Of a stretch of DNA of 64,000 bases, positions 26,433 to 35,736 are shown piece by piece. This DNA is from Cytophagaceae bacterium ABcell3. Lineage in GTDB: Bacteria; Bacteroidota; Bacteroidia; Cytophagales; Cytophagaceae. Made by a program: the position numbers and the translations under genes. The notes under the pieces are model-generated. The model worked only from the letters and a program-made list of their open reading frames with translations. It had not been told where the DNA came from and made no database searches. The stretch is taken from the NCBI GenBank assembly GCA_030913385.1, contig CP133159.1, forward strand, positions 4,877,001 to 4,941,000, read 5' to 3'. The first letter of the stretch is position 1. Each line of letters begins with the position of its first letter.

Positions 26433-28256
26433 TTACTCTTCAAAAAGAGCACTTTTTGCATAAAGTTTATGATATACCCCTTTTGCAGCAAGCAACTCCT
26501 GATGGGTGCCCCGCTCACGGATAGTTCCTTTTTCAAGCACAATAATTTCATCAGCATCTACGATAGTGCTTAACCTGTGGGCTATGACTATAGAAGTCCT
26601 GTTCTTCATAAGTTTATTAAGCGCATCCTGAACCAGTTTTTCCGACTCAGTATCTAAAGCAGAAGTAGCTTCATCAAGGATTAATATTGGAGGGTTTTTC
26701 AATACAGCCCTGGCAATGCTTATACGCTGCCGTTGACCACCAGACAGTTTAACGCCTCTGTCCCCAATCGTAGTCTCATACCCATTGTCCGTTTCAACAA
26801 TAAAGTCGTGGGCATTAGCTATTCGGGCAGCATTGACTACCGCCTCTTTTGACACCCCCTTCATTCCAAAGGCAATATTATTGAATATGGTATCATTGAA
26901 AAGCACAGGTTCTTGAGTCACGATACCCAAAAAACTCCTTAATGCCGTAAGCTCAATATTCTTAATAGAGGTACCATCAACCAAAATATCACCTTCTTTA
27001 ACGTCATAAAAGCGAGGGATTAAATCTGCAAAAGTAGATTTCCCCCCTCCAGATGGCCCCACAAGTGCCACTTTTCGTCCTTTCTCTAGCGTCAAATTAA
27101 TGTTTTCTAAAACAGGATCCTCACCATATGAAAACCCAACATTTTTAAACTCAATTTTTTCTTTAAACTCTTTAGGAACGATAGCACCTGGATTACTGAT
27201 AATTTCCGGCTGAGAATCTATAACTTTAAGCACTCTTTCTCCGGCAGCAATCCCCCTTTGTAAAATAGCGATACTGTGCGTAATTGCTTTTGCAGGAGAA
27301 AGTACCTGAGAAAAAATAGCAATATAAGCTATAAAAGCTTCTGCGCTAAACTTGCCATTAAAAACCATACTACTTCCGTACAAAATAACAACAATGGCAA
27401 TCAGCACACCTAAAACCTCAGACAAAGGAGAAGCCAGTTCCCGTTTGTGCATAATCTTGGTTATCAAACTCCTGATATATGAGCTTTCTCCATCAAACTT
27501 ATTTTTTACAGCCCCGGAAGCATTAAACCCTTTAATGACTTTGATACCTCCTAAAGTTTCATCTGCAATATTTAAAACAGAGCCAAGGAAAAGTTGGCTT
27601 TGTTGTGACTGTTTTCTCAGGTTTCGCGCCAAGGTGCCTATCATAACCCCACTAACAGGCAAAATAATAATGGAAAACAACGTTAATTCTGCCGAAATAG
27701 AAAACAAGACCATAAAGTATCCAATAAACAGCAAAGGTTCTTTAAACGCCTGCATAGAGGTCACTATAGACTGCTCCACCTCTTGCATATCATTAGAAAG
27801 AATTGAAAGCAGGTCCCCTTTTTTTTGGTTGTGATGATAACTCAAATCATTGTCCACCAACCTTTCGAACAAGACCTTTTTCATGTTGTACATGGTATAG
27901 GTACGCATTTGATTGATGACTCGCTGGGCGGTATACCTAAAAAAGTTAGCAAAAAAAACGAAACCAAAGAGGACTGCACATACATACTGCAAAGCTGCAC
28001 TTTTGCCCTGAGCCTCTATAATTACATACATATAGTAATTGAAGAGATCAATTAGGTAAGACCGCGATACTTCAGGATCTGGTTTTACCAGCTCATCAGG
28101 AATAGAATAAGTCTCAAAAAGCACACTTAGAAGCGGTATAAGAAGCGTAAAGTTTACAACCCCAAATATCACCCCCAACACGGCCAAAATAACGTATTTT
28201 GGTATATATCTCCTATAAGGTCGTCCAAAAGAAATAAGTCTGAGAAAGGTCTTCAT
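26433..28256 (-). CDS. MsbA-like ABC transporter, ATP-binding/permease
   Basis: A 607-residue half-transporter that works as a homodimer, predicted to flip lipid-linked substrates across the inner membrane. The N-terminal ~330 residues hold six membrane helices with a type I exporter layout. The nucleotide-binding domain has Walker A VGPSGGGKST, the Q-loop VTQEPVLFND, the signature KLSGGQRQRISIARA, Walker B LILDEATSALD and the H-loop in VIAHRLSTI. MsbA flips lipid A-core, and the genes around (lpxH, O-antigen ligase, polysaccharide genes) agree with an envelope substrate, but multidrug export cannot be excluded. It is convergent with the T9SS type A gene. Confidence 0.9.
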   Translation of the reverse strand: MKTFLRLISFGRPYRRYIPKYVILAVLGVIFGVVNFTLLIPLLSVLFETYSIPDELVKPDPEVSRSYLIDLFNYYMYVIIEAQGKSAALQYVCAVLFGFVFFANFFRYTAQRVINQMRTYTMYNMKKVLFERLVDNDLSYHHNQKKGDLLSILSNDMQEVEQSIVTSMQAFKEPLLFIGYFMVLFSISAELTLFSIIILPVSGVMIGTLARNLRKQSQQSQLFLGSVLNIADETLGGIKVIKGFNASGAVKNKFDGESSYIRSLITKIMHKRELASPLSEVLGVLIAIVVILYGSSMVFNGKFSAEAFIAYIAIFSQVLSPAKAITHSIAILQRGIAAGERVLKVIDSQPEIISNPGAIVPKEFKEKIEFKNVGFSYGEDPVLENINLTLEKGRKVALVGPSGGGKSTFADLIPRFYDVKEGDILVDGTSIKNIELTALRSFLGIVTQEPVLFNDTIFNNIAFGMKGVSKEAVVNAARIANAHDFIVETDNGYETTIGDRGVKLSGGQRQRISIARAVLKNPPILILDEATSALDTESEKLVQDALNKLMKNRTSIVIAHRLSTIVDADEIIVLEKGTIRERGTHQELLAAKGVYHKLYAKSALFEE

Positions 28257-28428
28257 TAATCTTTTTTAAATAAGCTACAAATTAACAATAGCCACGCTTG
28301 TGATAAAACATTAGCCCAAGTTTTTAATCTAAAATAAAACAATAGAGCTTACATTAGCTTGCACCGCACCGAAGTGCTGAAATAAAACGATTTTACTTGC
28401 TCTATTGCTCAGTAGCAGAAACAAAGCA

Positions 28429-30096
28429 TCAAAAAGGATGGACACGTCTGGCGATGTTCAACCTAACACCTAACGATGCAAAGTGGGTAGAAGATTCAAA
28501 TTCTTCCTCTTCACTGTCTGTTCTTCTATACAAATATCCTACATCAATAAATAAATTATGCCTCAACTGATACGAAGCATTTAGGCTAATGTACTTCAGG
28601 CTCGTTGCCACACCCTGTCCAATAGTATTGCCAAACTCCTGCTCGAAGGTAGAGTAGTCCAAATGAATATTTCCGCCCCAGTTCGTTCCAGCCGTGTCGG
28701 CGCCATATCGCACATAAAAACCTTTAGCCATAAGGTTTAAACGAGGAATCGGCTGATAGCGTATGATACCCAACAATTCATGAAAATTAGCTCCCAAAGG
28801 ATGCGCTATGGGCTGGTTATAATGTGTATAGTTAGTAAAGCTATCGTAATGGGTATACATATATGGCCTCACAACATTTACCTCAAATTGAAAATCCAGG
28901 TTACTAATGCCAGCCACATCTATATATTTGAACCCTTGCTGATAGGCAAACTTGTTTCCCCACCACCCATTCCTTTCCCGGAGATGTTGAAGGTGAAACT
29001 CATCAAGCACCAACTGCCCATACAAAGAAAAACGCTGGAGGAAGTTCCATCTGTAGTCCAATCCCACTTTAACATTATCAGGACTTCCAACATGCTGCTC
29101 TATGGCCCTATAAAAAATAACAGGGTTCAGGTAATTGAGGTCAAATTGGCGTGCACTTCCAAGGGTATCATTCCGTCCTATAATTACTGATTCAAATATA
29201 CCTATATTAAAGTTATCACTCACATTAAAGCTCAAGTGGTGCAAAGCCATGTATTTTTTAGGATACACATGGTCCCAAGGGAAAAAGCGTCCTCCGTTCA
29301 ACTCCGCAAAAAGATTAGTGTAATTAAACCTCCAAAGTCGGGTATTAACTTTTAAGAAAGTATAATTCGGTGAAAAGTCCGATAGCACCAAAGAGCGATA
29401 CCCATGACCGATAAAGTTTCTATCATGCCCAAATTGCAAAGCAATATTTTTAGTCGCATTAAAAGTGATATATCCACGGGCTTGCATAAAATCGACTCCG
29501 TGGTCCTTAAACAGCTTATAATAGCCTTCTCCCGGCACGGCATCTTGCTCTGCAATATACCTTCTGACGTAAAGAGGCCCAGCCATTTGATTTTCTGTAA
29601 TCAATGAATAAAAACCTACTTTTTCATCAATCATTCCCCGCAGCTCTACACCACGGGTATTTATATAGGTAGTAACATCAGAAGCAGTTTCCCGTCCTCC
29701 GGAAAAATGAAAAACTGGACTAGCCCGAAGAAAAAAGTTATCAGACTGATAGTGGAAGAAATCTGGTTTAGTCCGGTACAGCCGTCGTAAAATTGGGCGC
29801 TCAGACTCCGGTGAGGCGAGTTCGGACCATTCCCAGTTATCATTTTGCAGATAGTCTAAATTAAACTTATCGCTTTTAGAAAGGGGCAACGTGTCTCGTT
29901 CTAGAGAATCAGAAAATTCAGCTATAGCTTTGGAAGTGTATGGCTGAAAAGTATGGTGATACGAATGTGAAAAACGCCCAGACCTGATCTCATAGCGCTC
30001 TGTTAAATGGTAATAGTCCTTATCGTATGGCACAAAAATACTTTGCCCTGACGCTATTTGACTTAAAAAACATAAACAGAGTACAAGTTTTTTCAT
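28429..30096 (-). CDS. Wzi/RemB-like outer-membrane beta-barrel protein
   Basis: A 555-residue protein with a signal peptide (KKLVLCLCFLSQIASGQ). It then has many alternating aromatic beta strands typical of an outer-membrane barrel. Segments such as FGHDRNFIGHGYRSLVLSD, FDLNYLNPVIFYRAIEQH and VLDEFHLQHLRER resemble Bacteroidota members of the capsule-assembly Wzi family, which include RemB, a gliding motility protein of Flavobacterium johnsoniae. The protein probably attaches polysaccharide to the surface or takes part in gliding. It is divergent from the deacetylase-FemAB pair, which supports a shared polysaccharide role. Confidence 0.72.
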   Translation of the reverse strand: MKKLVLCLCFLSQIASGQSIFVPYDKDYYHLTERYEIRSGRFSHSYHHTFQPYTSKAIAEFSDSLERDTLPLSKSDKFNLDYLQNDNWEWSELASPESERPILRRLYRTKPDFFHYQSDNFFLRASPVFHFSGGRETASDVTTYINTRGVELRGMIDEKVGFYSLITENQMAGPLYVRRYIAEQDAVPGEGYYKLFKDHGVDFMQARGYITFNATKNIALQFGHDRNFIGHGYRSLVLSDFSPNYTFLKVNTRLWRFNYTNLFAELNGGRFFPWDHVYPKKYMALHHLSFNVSDNFNIGIFESVIIGRNDTLGSARQFDLNYLNPVIFYRAIEQHVGSPDNVKVGLDYRWNFLQRFSLYGQLVLDEFHLQHLRERNGWWGNKFAYQQGFKYIDVAGISNLDFQFEVNVVRPYMYTHYDSFTNYTHYNQPIAHPLGANFHELLGIIRYQPIPRLNLMAKGFYVRYGADTAGTNWGGNIHLDYSTFEQEFGNTIGQGVATSLKYISLNASYQLRHNLFIDVGYLYRRTDSEEEEFESSTHFASLGVRLNIARRVHPF

Positions 30097-30262
30097 CTGA
30101 GTTAAAAAGACATACCAAACAGGCCGTACAACATAGCGAAACGTAAATATTCATCTCCTAGCATTGCCTTGGTTTGTAAAAATAAGATTTTTCTGGGATT
30201 TACTTCCCTTTTGAGTTTTTTTACCTGTAACTTTATCCCTGTTAAACGACATTTATTTTTAA

Positions 30263-31570
30263 ATGCTTTCAATATACGTAGAGGAAATAAACCCACGGAT
30301 AGAGTACATTTTTAGCTTTATACTCAAAGACCTATTGAAGCTTCAGTTTGAGCTAACAGACCAAGAAAGCACTTTTCGAGAACACAAAGGTGCCAAAATG
30401 TCATATTCTTTTACTGCACCAGAAAATTCTCCGTTGCACTTTACTGCCACGAAACTACTCTTTGAAGACAAGATTAACGATCAACCCATTCAGATTTTCA
30501 ATAAAGGTAGTGAAAACATAATATTTCCGGTAAATTCCGGCATATTTCCCTTTGACCCTTTTGCCGCCTCTTTTTACTTGGTAACCAGATATGAAGAATA
30601 CCTCCCACATAAAAAGGATAAGCACAAAAGGTATATCCCGGAACAAAGTATTGCCTATAAAGGGGGCTTCTTGGAAAAACCGATTGTCGACATATGGGCC
30701 AGCAGGATAAAAGAAACACTGCTAAACCTTTACCCAAAATTACCTTTTGGAGAAAAACAGTTTTCCTTTTGCCCTACCCTAGATATAGATCACGCCTATG
30801 CATATCGTGGCAAAGGCTTGGTAAGAACAGCAGGCGCCTTGGCCATACGTCTGGCAAAACTAAAATTCCGAAAATTTTTCAACAGGCTTAGCGTGCTTTT
30901 GCACCTAAAGCAAGACCCATACGACTCTTACCAAAAGCAAGCGGACTTGCATGAAAAGTATAAGCTAAAACCTATATATTTTATATTGATAGGCGACTAT
31001 GGGAAATTTGACCCTAACTCACATCACAAAAATCCTATCTTTCAAAAGTTAATAAAACATTTGCAAGGCAATTACCCCATAGGCTTACATCCCTCCTACC
31101 GTTCTAATTCTAAAAGATCCAGGTTAACAAAGGAGCGGAAAAGGTTAGAGTCCATTCTGAATGAAAAAGTCCATAAAAGCAGGCAACACTTTATCAAACT
31201 CACTATTCCCAATACCTACCGGGATTTAGTAAAAGAAGGAATTACAGAAGACTATTCAATGGGCTACCCTTCCCGGTCAGGGTTTAGGGCCTCTACTTCT
31301 AACCCTTTCTATTTCTTTGATTTGGAGAAAAACAAAACCACAAAGCTCAGGGTTCAACCTTTTGTAATCATGGACACCACATTAAAAATTCACTTAAAAA
31401 TAAGGGCCAAAGACGTAGGTCATCATGTAAGACCATTAGTAAATGAAGTCAAAGCGGTAAATGGCCATTTTTCCTACATTTTCCATAATGAGTCCATAGG
31501 AGGTAAACGTCAATGGAAAAACTGGGGAGGGGTTTATGAAAAAATAATCAAGATTTGCCAGGAAAATTAA
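30263..31570 (+). CDS. Polysaccharide deacetylase family protein (Bacteroidota type)
   Basis: A 435-residue soluble protein. After an N-terminal ~165-residue part of unknown fold comes a NodB-like region. FCPTLDIDHAYAYRG holds D174, D176 and H177 as likely metal ligands. IYFILIGDYGKFD and YPIGLHPSYRS (H276) correspond to later strands of the barrel. The family removes acetyl groups from polysaccharides; whether this enzyme acts on a cytoplasmic lipid-linked glycan or an exported one is open, since no signal peptide is present. Its stop shares a base with the start of a FemAB-like gene (TAATG), so both are co-translated. Confidence 0.75.
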   Translation: MLSIYVEEINPRIEYIFSFILKDLLKLQFELTDQESTFREHKGAKMSYSFTAPENSPLHFTATKLLFEDKINDQPIQIFNKGSENIIFPVNSGIFPFDPFAASFYLVTRYEEYLPHKKDKHKRYIPEQSIAYKGGFLEKPIVDIWASRIKETLLNLYPKLPFGEKQFSFCPTLDIDHAYAYRGKGLVRTAGALAIRLAKLKFRKFFNRLSVLLHLKQDPYDSYQKQADLHEKYKLKPIYFILIGDYGKFDPNSHHKNPIFQKLIKHLQGNYPIGLHPSYRSNSKRSRLTKERKRLESILNEKVHKSRQHFIKLTIPNTYRDLVKEGITEDYSMGYPSRSGFRASTSNPFYFFDLEKNKTTKLRVQPFVIMDTTLKIHLKIRAKDVGHHVRPLVNEVKAVNGHFSYIFHNESIGGKRQWKNWGGVYEKIIKICQEN

Positions 31571-32535
31571 TGCTACGCCTTCTAAAAAATAAAGAAATCA
31601 ATATAGCCCTTTATGAAAAGTGCTTAGAAGAATCAGGCAACTGCTCTTTATATACTACACCTGCACACCTAGACATAGTTAGCCCTAACTGGAAGGCAAT
31701 AGTCTGGCAAGAGCAAGAAAAATACCTAATGGTTATGCCTATACCTGAAATAAGCAAAATGGGGTTAAAGCTAATCATACAGCCATTTTTCACGCAACAG
31801 TTAGGCATTTTCCATATTCCAGGATTTCCCTTGCCCATAAAAAAAGTTCTAAGCCTCCTAGCCAATAAGTATCCATTTGTACATTATCAGTTTAGCAGCA
31901 AAAACCTTCCTTTGATAGAGGAAAACCTTGAAGGATTTTCATTAAAAAAAAGGACCAATTACATCCTCGACTTAAACAAACCATGCGAAGACCTTCAAAA
32001 AGCCTATAGTTCAAACCATAAACGGAACATACGAAAAGCTGAAAAAAACAACATTGTCATTAGCAAGAGCAATGATATTTCCACATTAATTGATATTTTT
32101 AAACAAAACCAAGGAAAAAAAATTAAAGAAGTTAAGGCCAAAAATTATGTCTTGGTAGAAAAATTGTTCGAGCATGCTTCTTCCAGAGGCATTGGCAATA
32201 TTTATTTAGCAAAAAAAGAAGAGGAAGTAATTGCCGGCATCATGACCATTCACAGCAAATCCCGTATACATTATATATTCGGAACAACAAGCCCTGCTGC
32301 CCGGGAGTCAGGTGCTATGCAATTAATTTTTAACAAATTGATTCAAGACTATGCAGGAACCCCTGTTTTTCTTGATTTTGAAGGCAGTGATATCAAGGGA
32401 ATTGCACGTTTTTTTGCAAGTTTCGGCGCATTACCTGAATATTACCCGGCAATTTATAAAGAAAGAATGCCACTATGGTTTTCTTTACTATTAAAAGTAA
32501 AAAAATGGTTATACTCTCTGAAAGCAACAGCATAG
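31570..32535 (+). CDS. FemAB-like / GNAT-superfamily acyltransferase
   Basis: A ~322-residue protein with the double GNAT fold of the FemAB/Acetyltransf_6 group. The first half has NYILDLNKPCEDLQKAYSSN followed by HKRNIRKAEKNNIVI, the typical S-x-x-x-R-x-x-RKAxK segment. The second half has NIYLAKKEEEVIAGIMTIHS and HYIFGTTSPAARESGAMQLI. Family members transfer amino acids or acyl groups to peptidoglycan precursors or polysaccharide sugars. I use ATG 31570, which overlaps the deacetylase stop, rather than TTG 31555. The deacetylase neighbour suggests it N-acylates or O-acylates the same glycan; that is an inference. Confidence 0.75.
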   Translation: MLRLLKNKEINIALYEKCLEESGNCSLYTTPAHLDIVSPNWKAIVWQEQEKYLMVMPIPEISKMGLKLIIQPFFTQQLGIFHIPGFPLPIKKVLSLLANKYPFVHYQFSSKNLPLIEENLEGFSLKKRTNYILDLNKPCEDLQKAYSSNHKRNIRKAEKNNIVISKSNDISTLIDIFKQNQGKKIKEVKAKNYVLVEKLFEHASSRGIGNIYLAKKEEEVIAGIMTIHSKSRIHYIFGTTSPAARESGAMQLIFNKLIQDYAGTPVFLDFEGSDIKGIARFFASFGALPEYYPAIYKERMPLWFSLLLKVKKWLYSLKATA

Positions 32536-33146
32536 CAAACAGTTTTTTAGCAGAAATGCGCTCTGTAAACACCCAAAAAGACCCTTTAAGATTTAGGAGA
32601 AACATGGAGCGTTTGGGGGAAATCCTGGCCTATGAAATATCCAAAACCTTATCTTATAAAGTTAATTATATTACCACTCCATTGGGTATTGCACAAGCCA
32701 GTGAGCCAGAAGCACAGCCTGTCCTGGCCACGGTCTTGCGTGCCGGAATCCCTTTTCACCAAGGGTTCTTAAACTATTTTGACCGGGCTGAAAATGCCTT
32801 TGTGGGCAGCTTTAGGAATAAAACAGATGAAGAGACTTTTGACATCAAGACGGAATACCTCTCATCCCCTTCCCTTGCCGACAAAGTACTGATTTTAACA
32901 GACCCTATGTTGGCGACTGGAAAGTCTATGCAAGAAGCGGTGCTTCATCTAAAAAAATATGGGGAGCCTTCTTCTATCCACATCGCATCAATTATAGCTT
33001 CTCAAGAAGGGGTAGCACACATTCAAGAGACACTGCCAGATGCCCATGTATGGGCAGTTGCGGTAGACGACACCCTAAATGCTAAAAAATACATTATGCC
33101 AGGCCTGGGCGATGCAGGAGATTTGGCTTATGGTTCAAAACTATAA
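32505..33146 (+). CDS. upp: Uracil phosphoribosyltransferase
   Basis: Salvages uracil by joining it to PRPP to make UMP. The PRPP-binding loop is VLILTDPMLATGKSM. The uracil-binding region near the C-terminus ends YIMPGLGDAGDLAYGS. RNKTDEETFDIKTEYLS belongs to the flexible arm of this family. I use ATG 32505; ATG 32475 is also in frame and gives ten more residues not typical of the family. Either start lies within the end of the FemAB-like gene, so the two genes overlap. Confidence 0.94.
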   Translation: MVILSESNSIANSFLAEMRSVNTQKDPLRFRRNMERLGEILAYEISKTLSYKVNYITTPLGIAQASEPEAQPVLATVLRAGIPFHQGFLNYFDRAENAFVGSFRNKTDEETFDIKTEYLSSPSLADKVLILTDPMLATGKSMQEAVLHLKKYGEPSSIHIASIIASQEGVAHIQETLPDAHVWAVAVDDTLNAKKYIMPGLGDAGDLAYGSKL

Positions 33147-33319
33147 ACCATGGCCTGCAAATTTCATCATTAACCCAGTGCTGAACTATGATACTTCAGA
33201 ACCATAATCTAGCATTGGTTTAATTTTAAAAAGCATCAGGTGAAGTCCTAGAATTGAACATTGATTATAATTTATCCTTTATTTTGCCTAATTTTGAAGA
33301 AAATAAAAGTCCTATTTTT

Positions 33320-33700
33320 ATGAGCAGACAGATAATAGAAAGCAGCAATGCACCAGCACCTATAGGTCCATATAGCCAGGCAGTACTGGCAGGAAACACA
33401 CTTTTTGTATCAGGACAGATAGCCCTTGACCCACAGTCAGGAGCATTAGTACAAGACGATATTGTTAAAGAAACCCATCAGGTAATGAACAACCTTAAGG
33501 CTATTTTAGAAGAAGCAGAAATGAGCTTTAGCAATGTGGTCAAGTGCAGTATTTTTGTCAAAGACTTAAACAACTTTGTCACGATCAATGAGGCCTACGG
33601 TGAATACTTTACCTCAGTGCCTCCTGCACGTGAAACAGTTGAGGTTTCAAGACTACCAAAAGATGTAAACGTGGAAATATCCTGTATTGCAGTAAAATAA
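33320..33700 (+). CDS. ridA: RidA family reactive intermediate deaminase
   Basis: Hydrolyses reactive enamine/imine intermediates released by PLP enzymes such as threonine dehydratase. The 126-residue protein shows APAPIGPYSQAVLAGNTLFVSGQ near the N-terminus. It also shows MNNLKAILEEAEMSFSNVVK, the FVTINEAYGEYF stretch and the conserved arginine in PPARETVEVSRLPKDV near the C-terminus. A TTG at 33254 opens the frame further upstream, but ATG 33320 (MSRQIIES) fits the family length. It lies 26 bases before gltX. Confidence 0.93.
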   Translation: MSRQIIESSNAPAPIGPYSQAVLAGNTLFVSGQIALDPQSGALVQDDIVKETHQVMNNLKAILEEAEMSFSNVVKCSIFVKDLNNFVTINEAYGEYFTSVPPARETVEVSRLPKDVNVEISCIAVK

Positions 33701-33726
33701 GGACTCCAGTTAAACAACGAAATTGA

Positions 33727-35271
33727 ATGGAAAAGGAAGTAAGAGTCAGATTCGCTCCCAGCCCTACAGGGGGGCTTCATATAGGCGGGGTACGTACCGC
33801 ATTGTACAACTATCTTTTTGCCAAAAAGCACAACGGCAAAATGATACTTCGGATTGAAGACACCGACCAGAGCCGTTTTGTGCAAGGCGCTGAAGATTAT
33901 ATTTTTGAAGCGCTTCAATGGCTTGGTCTAGAACTTGACGAAAGCCCGCGCAAAGGAGGCCCATATACTCCGTACAGACAATCTGAGCGTAAGGAGTCGT
34001 ACAAAGAGTTTGCGCAAAACCTAATAGATGCAGGCCATGCTTACTATGCATTTGACACTCCTGAAGAATTAGACGCTATGCGTGAAAGGCTTAAAGCTGC
34101 AAGGGTAGTAAGCCCACAGTACAATGCCATTACACGCATGACTATGAAAAACTCCCTTACCCTTCCTGAAGATGAGGTAAAGAAAAGAATAGAATCAGGA
34201 GAACCCTATGTTATAAGGCTTAAGGTACCTAGAAAAGAAGAGATACGTCTGAATGACCTAGTAAGAGGTTGGGTCATGTGGCACTCCTCTACATTAGACG
34301 ACAAAGTCTTAATGAAGTCTGACGGTATGCCTACCTACCACTTAGCCAATGTGGTAGACGATCATTTGATGAAAATATCCCACGTTATCCGTGGAGAAGA
34401 ATGGCTACCCTCTGCACCTTGCCACATTCTACTATATAAATATTTAGGATGGGAAGACTCCATGCCGGAGTTTGCACACCTTCCTCTTTTGTTAAAGCCA
34501 GACGGAAACGGCAAGCTTAGCAAAAGGGATGCAGAAAAACATGGATTTCCTTTATTTCCATTAGAATGGAAAGACCCTGCCACTGGAGAGACGGCACAAG
34601 GCTTCAGAGAAGATGGTTATTTGCCAGAAGCTGTTATAAACTTTTTAGCCTTTTTAGGCTGGAACCCAGGCACTCACGAGGAACTATTTACACTAGAAGA
34701 GCTGATCGATGCTTTTTCTGTGGAAAGAATTGGAAAATCAGGCACAAAATTTGACATAAATAAAGCGAAGTGGTATAACCAGCAGTACATTAAAGATAAA
34801 CCAGACAGGGAACTTTCTGGTTATTTAATAAAGGCGCTGGATGAGCATAATATCGCTTATACCGCTGAAAAAGCAGAGCAAGTATGTAGCCTGCTGAAGG
34901 ACAGAATAGTATTTCCGAACGATCTTTGGCATGACGGCAAGTATTTCTTTGTAGAACCTGACTCCTATAACGAGTCTGTTGTAAAGTCAAAATGGACTAG
35001 TGAGGCAGTACAGGTCATAACTGAATTTAGAGATGTTCTGGCTCAAAAAGATTCTATAAGCGCAGAAGAAGCAAAACCATTGCTTATGGGTATCCTTGAG
35101 AAAAATAAATTAAAAATCGGTAAGGTTTTGCCTGCGTTAAGGCTGGCCATTACAGGAACCGGCTCTGGGCCAGACCTAATGATGATCATTGAAATACTTG
35201 GTAAAAATGAAGTGCATGCTAGAATCGAGAAAGCCTTGACTGTCCTTAGCAATAAGGTAAAAGTTAGCTAA
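33727..35271 (+). CDS. gltX: Glutamyl-tRNA synthetase
   Basis: Charges tRNA-Glu in the cytoplasm. It has the class I signature PSPTGGLHIGGVRTALYN (HIGH motif in the form HIGG) at residues about 9-26. It also has the KMSKS equivalent KLSKRDAEKHG near residue 265, the catalytic-domain segment RIEDTDQSRF and the anticodon-binding region at the C-terminal half. The 514-residue length is normal for the bacterial discriminating form. It is followed 12 bases later by a small gene and a strong terminator. Confidence 0.97.
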   Translation: MEKEVRVRFAPSPTGGLHIGGVRTALYNYLFAKKHNGKMILRIEDTDQSRFVQGAEDYIFEALQWLGLELDESPRKGGPYTPYRQSERKESYKEFAQNLIDAGHAYYAFDTPEELDAMRERLKAARVVSPQYNAITRMTMKNSLTLPEDEVKKRIESGEPYVIRLKVPRKEEIRLNDLVRGWVMWHSSTLDDKVLMKSDGMPTYHLANVVDDHLMKISHVIRGEEWLPSAPCHILLYKYLGWEDSMPEFAHLPLLLKPDGNGKLSKRDAEKHGFPLFPLEWKDPATGETAQGFREDGYLPEAVINFLAFLGWNPGTHEELFTLEELIDAFSVERIGKSGTKFDINKAKWYNQQYIKDKPDRELSGYLIKALDEHNIAYTAEKAEQVCSLLKDRIVFPNDLWHDGKYFFVEPDSYNESVVKSKWTSEAVQVITEFRDVLAQKDSISAEEAKPLLMGILEKNKLKIGKVLPALRLAITGTGSGPDLMMIIEILGKNEVHARIEKALTVLSNKVKVS

Positions 35272-35283
35272 ACTTGATTATTT

Positions 35284-35508
35284 ATGGCAAAGAAAAGTGC
35301 ATCTAAAAAACAACCAAAAGTTAATCCAGATTTAAATGGATTCAGCATTCAGGTAAACACCTTCGGGGAAATAGTTTCTAGCTATAACCTTGATGAGATA
35401 AATAAATTCCTGGACAAAAATGTTGATGACAAAAAACTTAAAAACAGGATTGACTCAAACCCTGAAGAAAATTCAGGCGACATTTCTCATTTTAAAAAGG
35501 AACAATAA
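35284..35508 (+). CDS. Small conserved-looking protein after gltX
   Basis: A 74-residue protein with a lysine-rich N-terminus (MAKKSASKKQ) and a folded-looking core FSIQVNTFGEIVSSYNLDEINKFLD. It starts 12 bases after the gltX stop and precedes a strong terminator, so it is translated from the gltX mRNA. No family is recognised. Similar short genes follow gltX in other Cytophagales as I recall, but I cannot check this here. Confidence 0.65.
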   Translation: MAKKSASKKQPKVNPDLNGFSIQVNTFGEIVSSYNLDEINKFLDKNVDDKKLKNRIDSNPEENSGDISHFKKEQ

Positions 35509-35529
35509 TAACAACAAATAACGTTTTTC

Positions 35530-35560
35530 GGGCTGAAGGGAATCCTTCAGCCCTTTTTTT
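35530..35560 (+). terminator. Strong rho-independent terminator after the gltX operon
   Basis: GGGCTGAAGG and CCTTCAGCCC form a perfect 10-bp stem with loop GAAT, followed by seven Ts. Confidence 0.92.
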
Positions 35561-35736
35561 ATCCATATAAATAAAAAGGGCTATATTGTATAGTATAGTA
35601 CAAGGTCAAGCATAAACTTACTGGCGGTCGAATAGCAAGTTATAAGCCTGGATTATACAATCCGCGACCCCCTAAAGCCTTTGCCTGCAACTAACACTAT
35701 TCAAATTTTAATATACCTGACCTTAATAATAAAAAT

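Noticed and set aside
28340-28407. CAATAGAGC / GCTCTATTG pair downstream of the Wzi/RemB-like gene as terminator
   Set aside because: The loop is about 50 bases and the following T-run is short; it may be a weak terminator but is not strong enough to list.
30102-30296. 64-residue minus-strand open frame between the Wzi/RemB and deacetylase genes
   Set aside because: It overlaps the deacetylase start, has a composition unlike a folded protein and no sign of translation.
33172-33220. Cruciform-like AACCCAGTGCT / AGCATTGGTT after upp
   Set aside because: The stem has mismatches and no clear T-run; weak evidence for a terminator.
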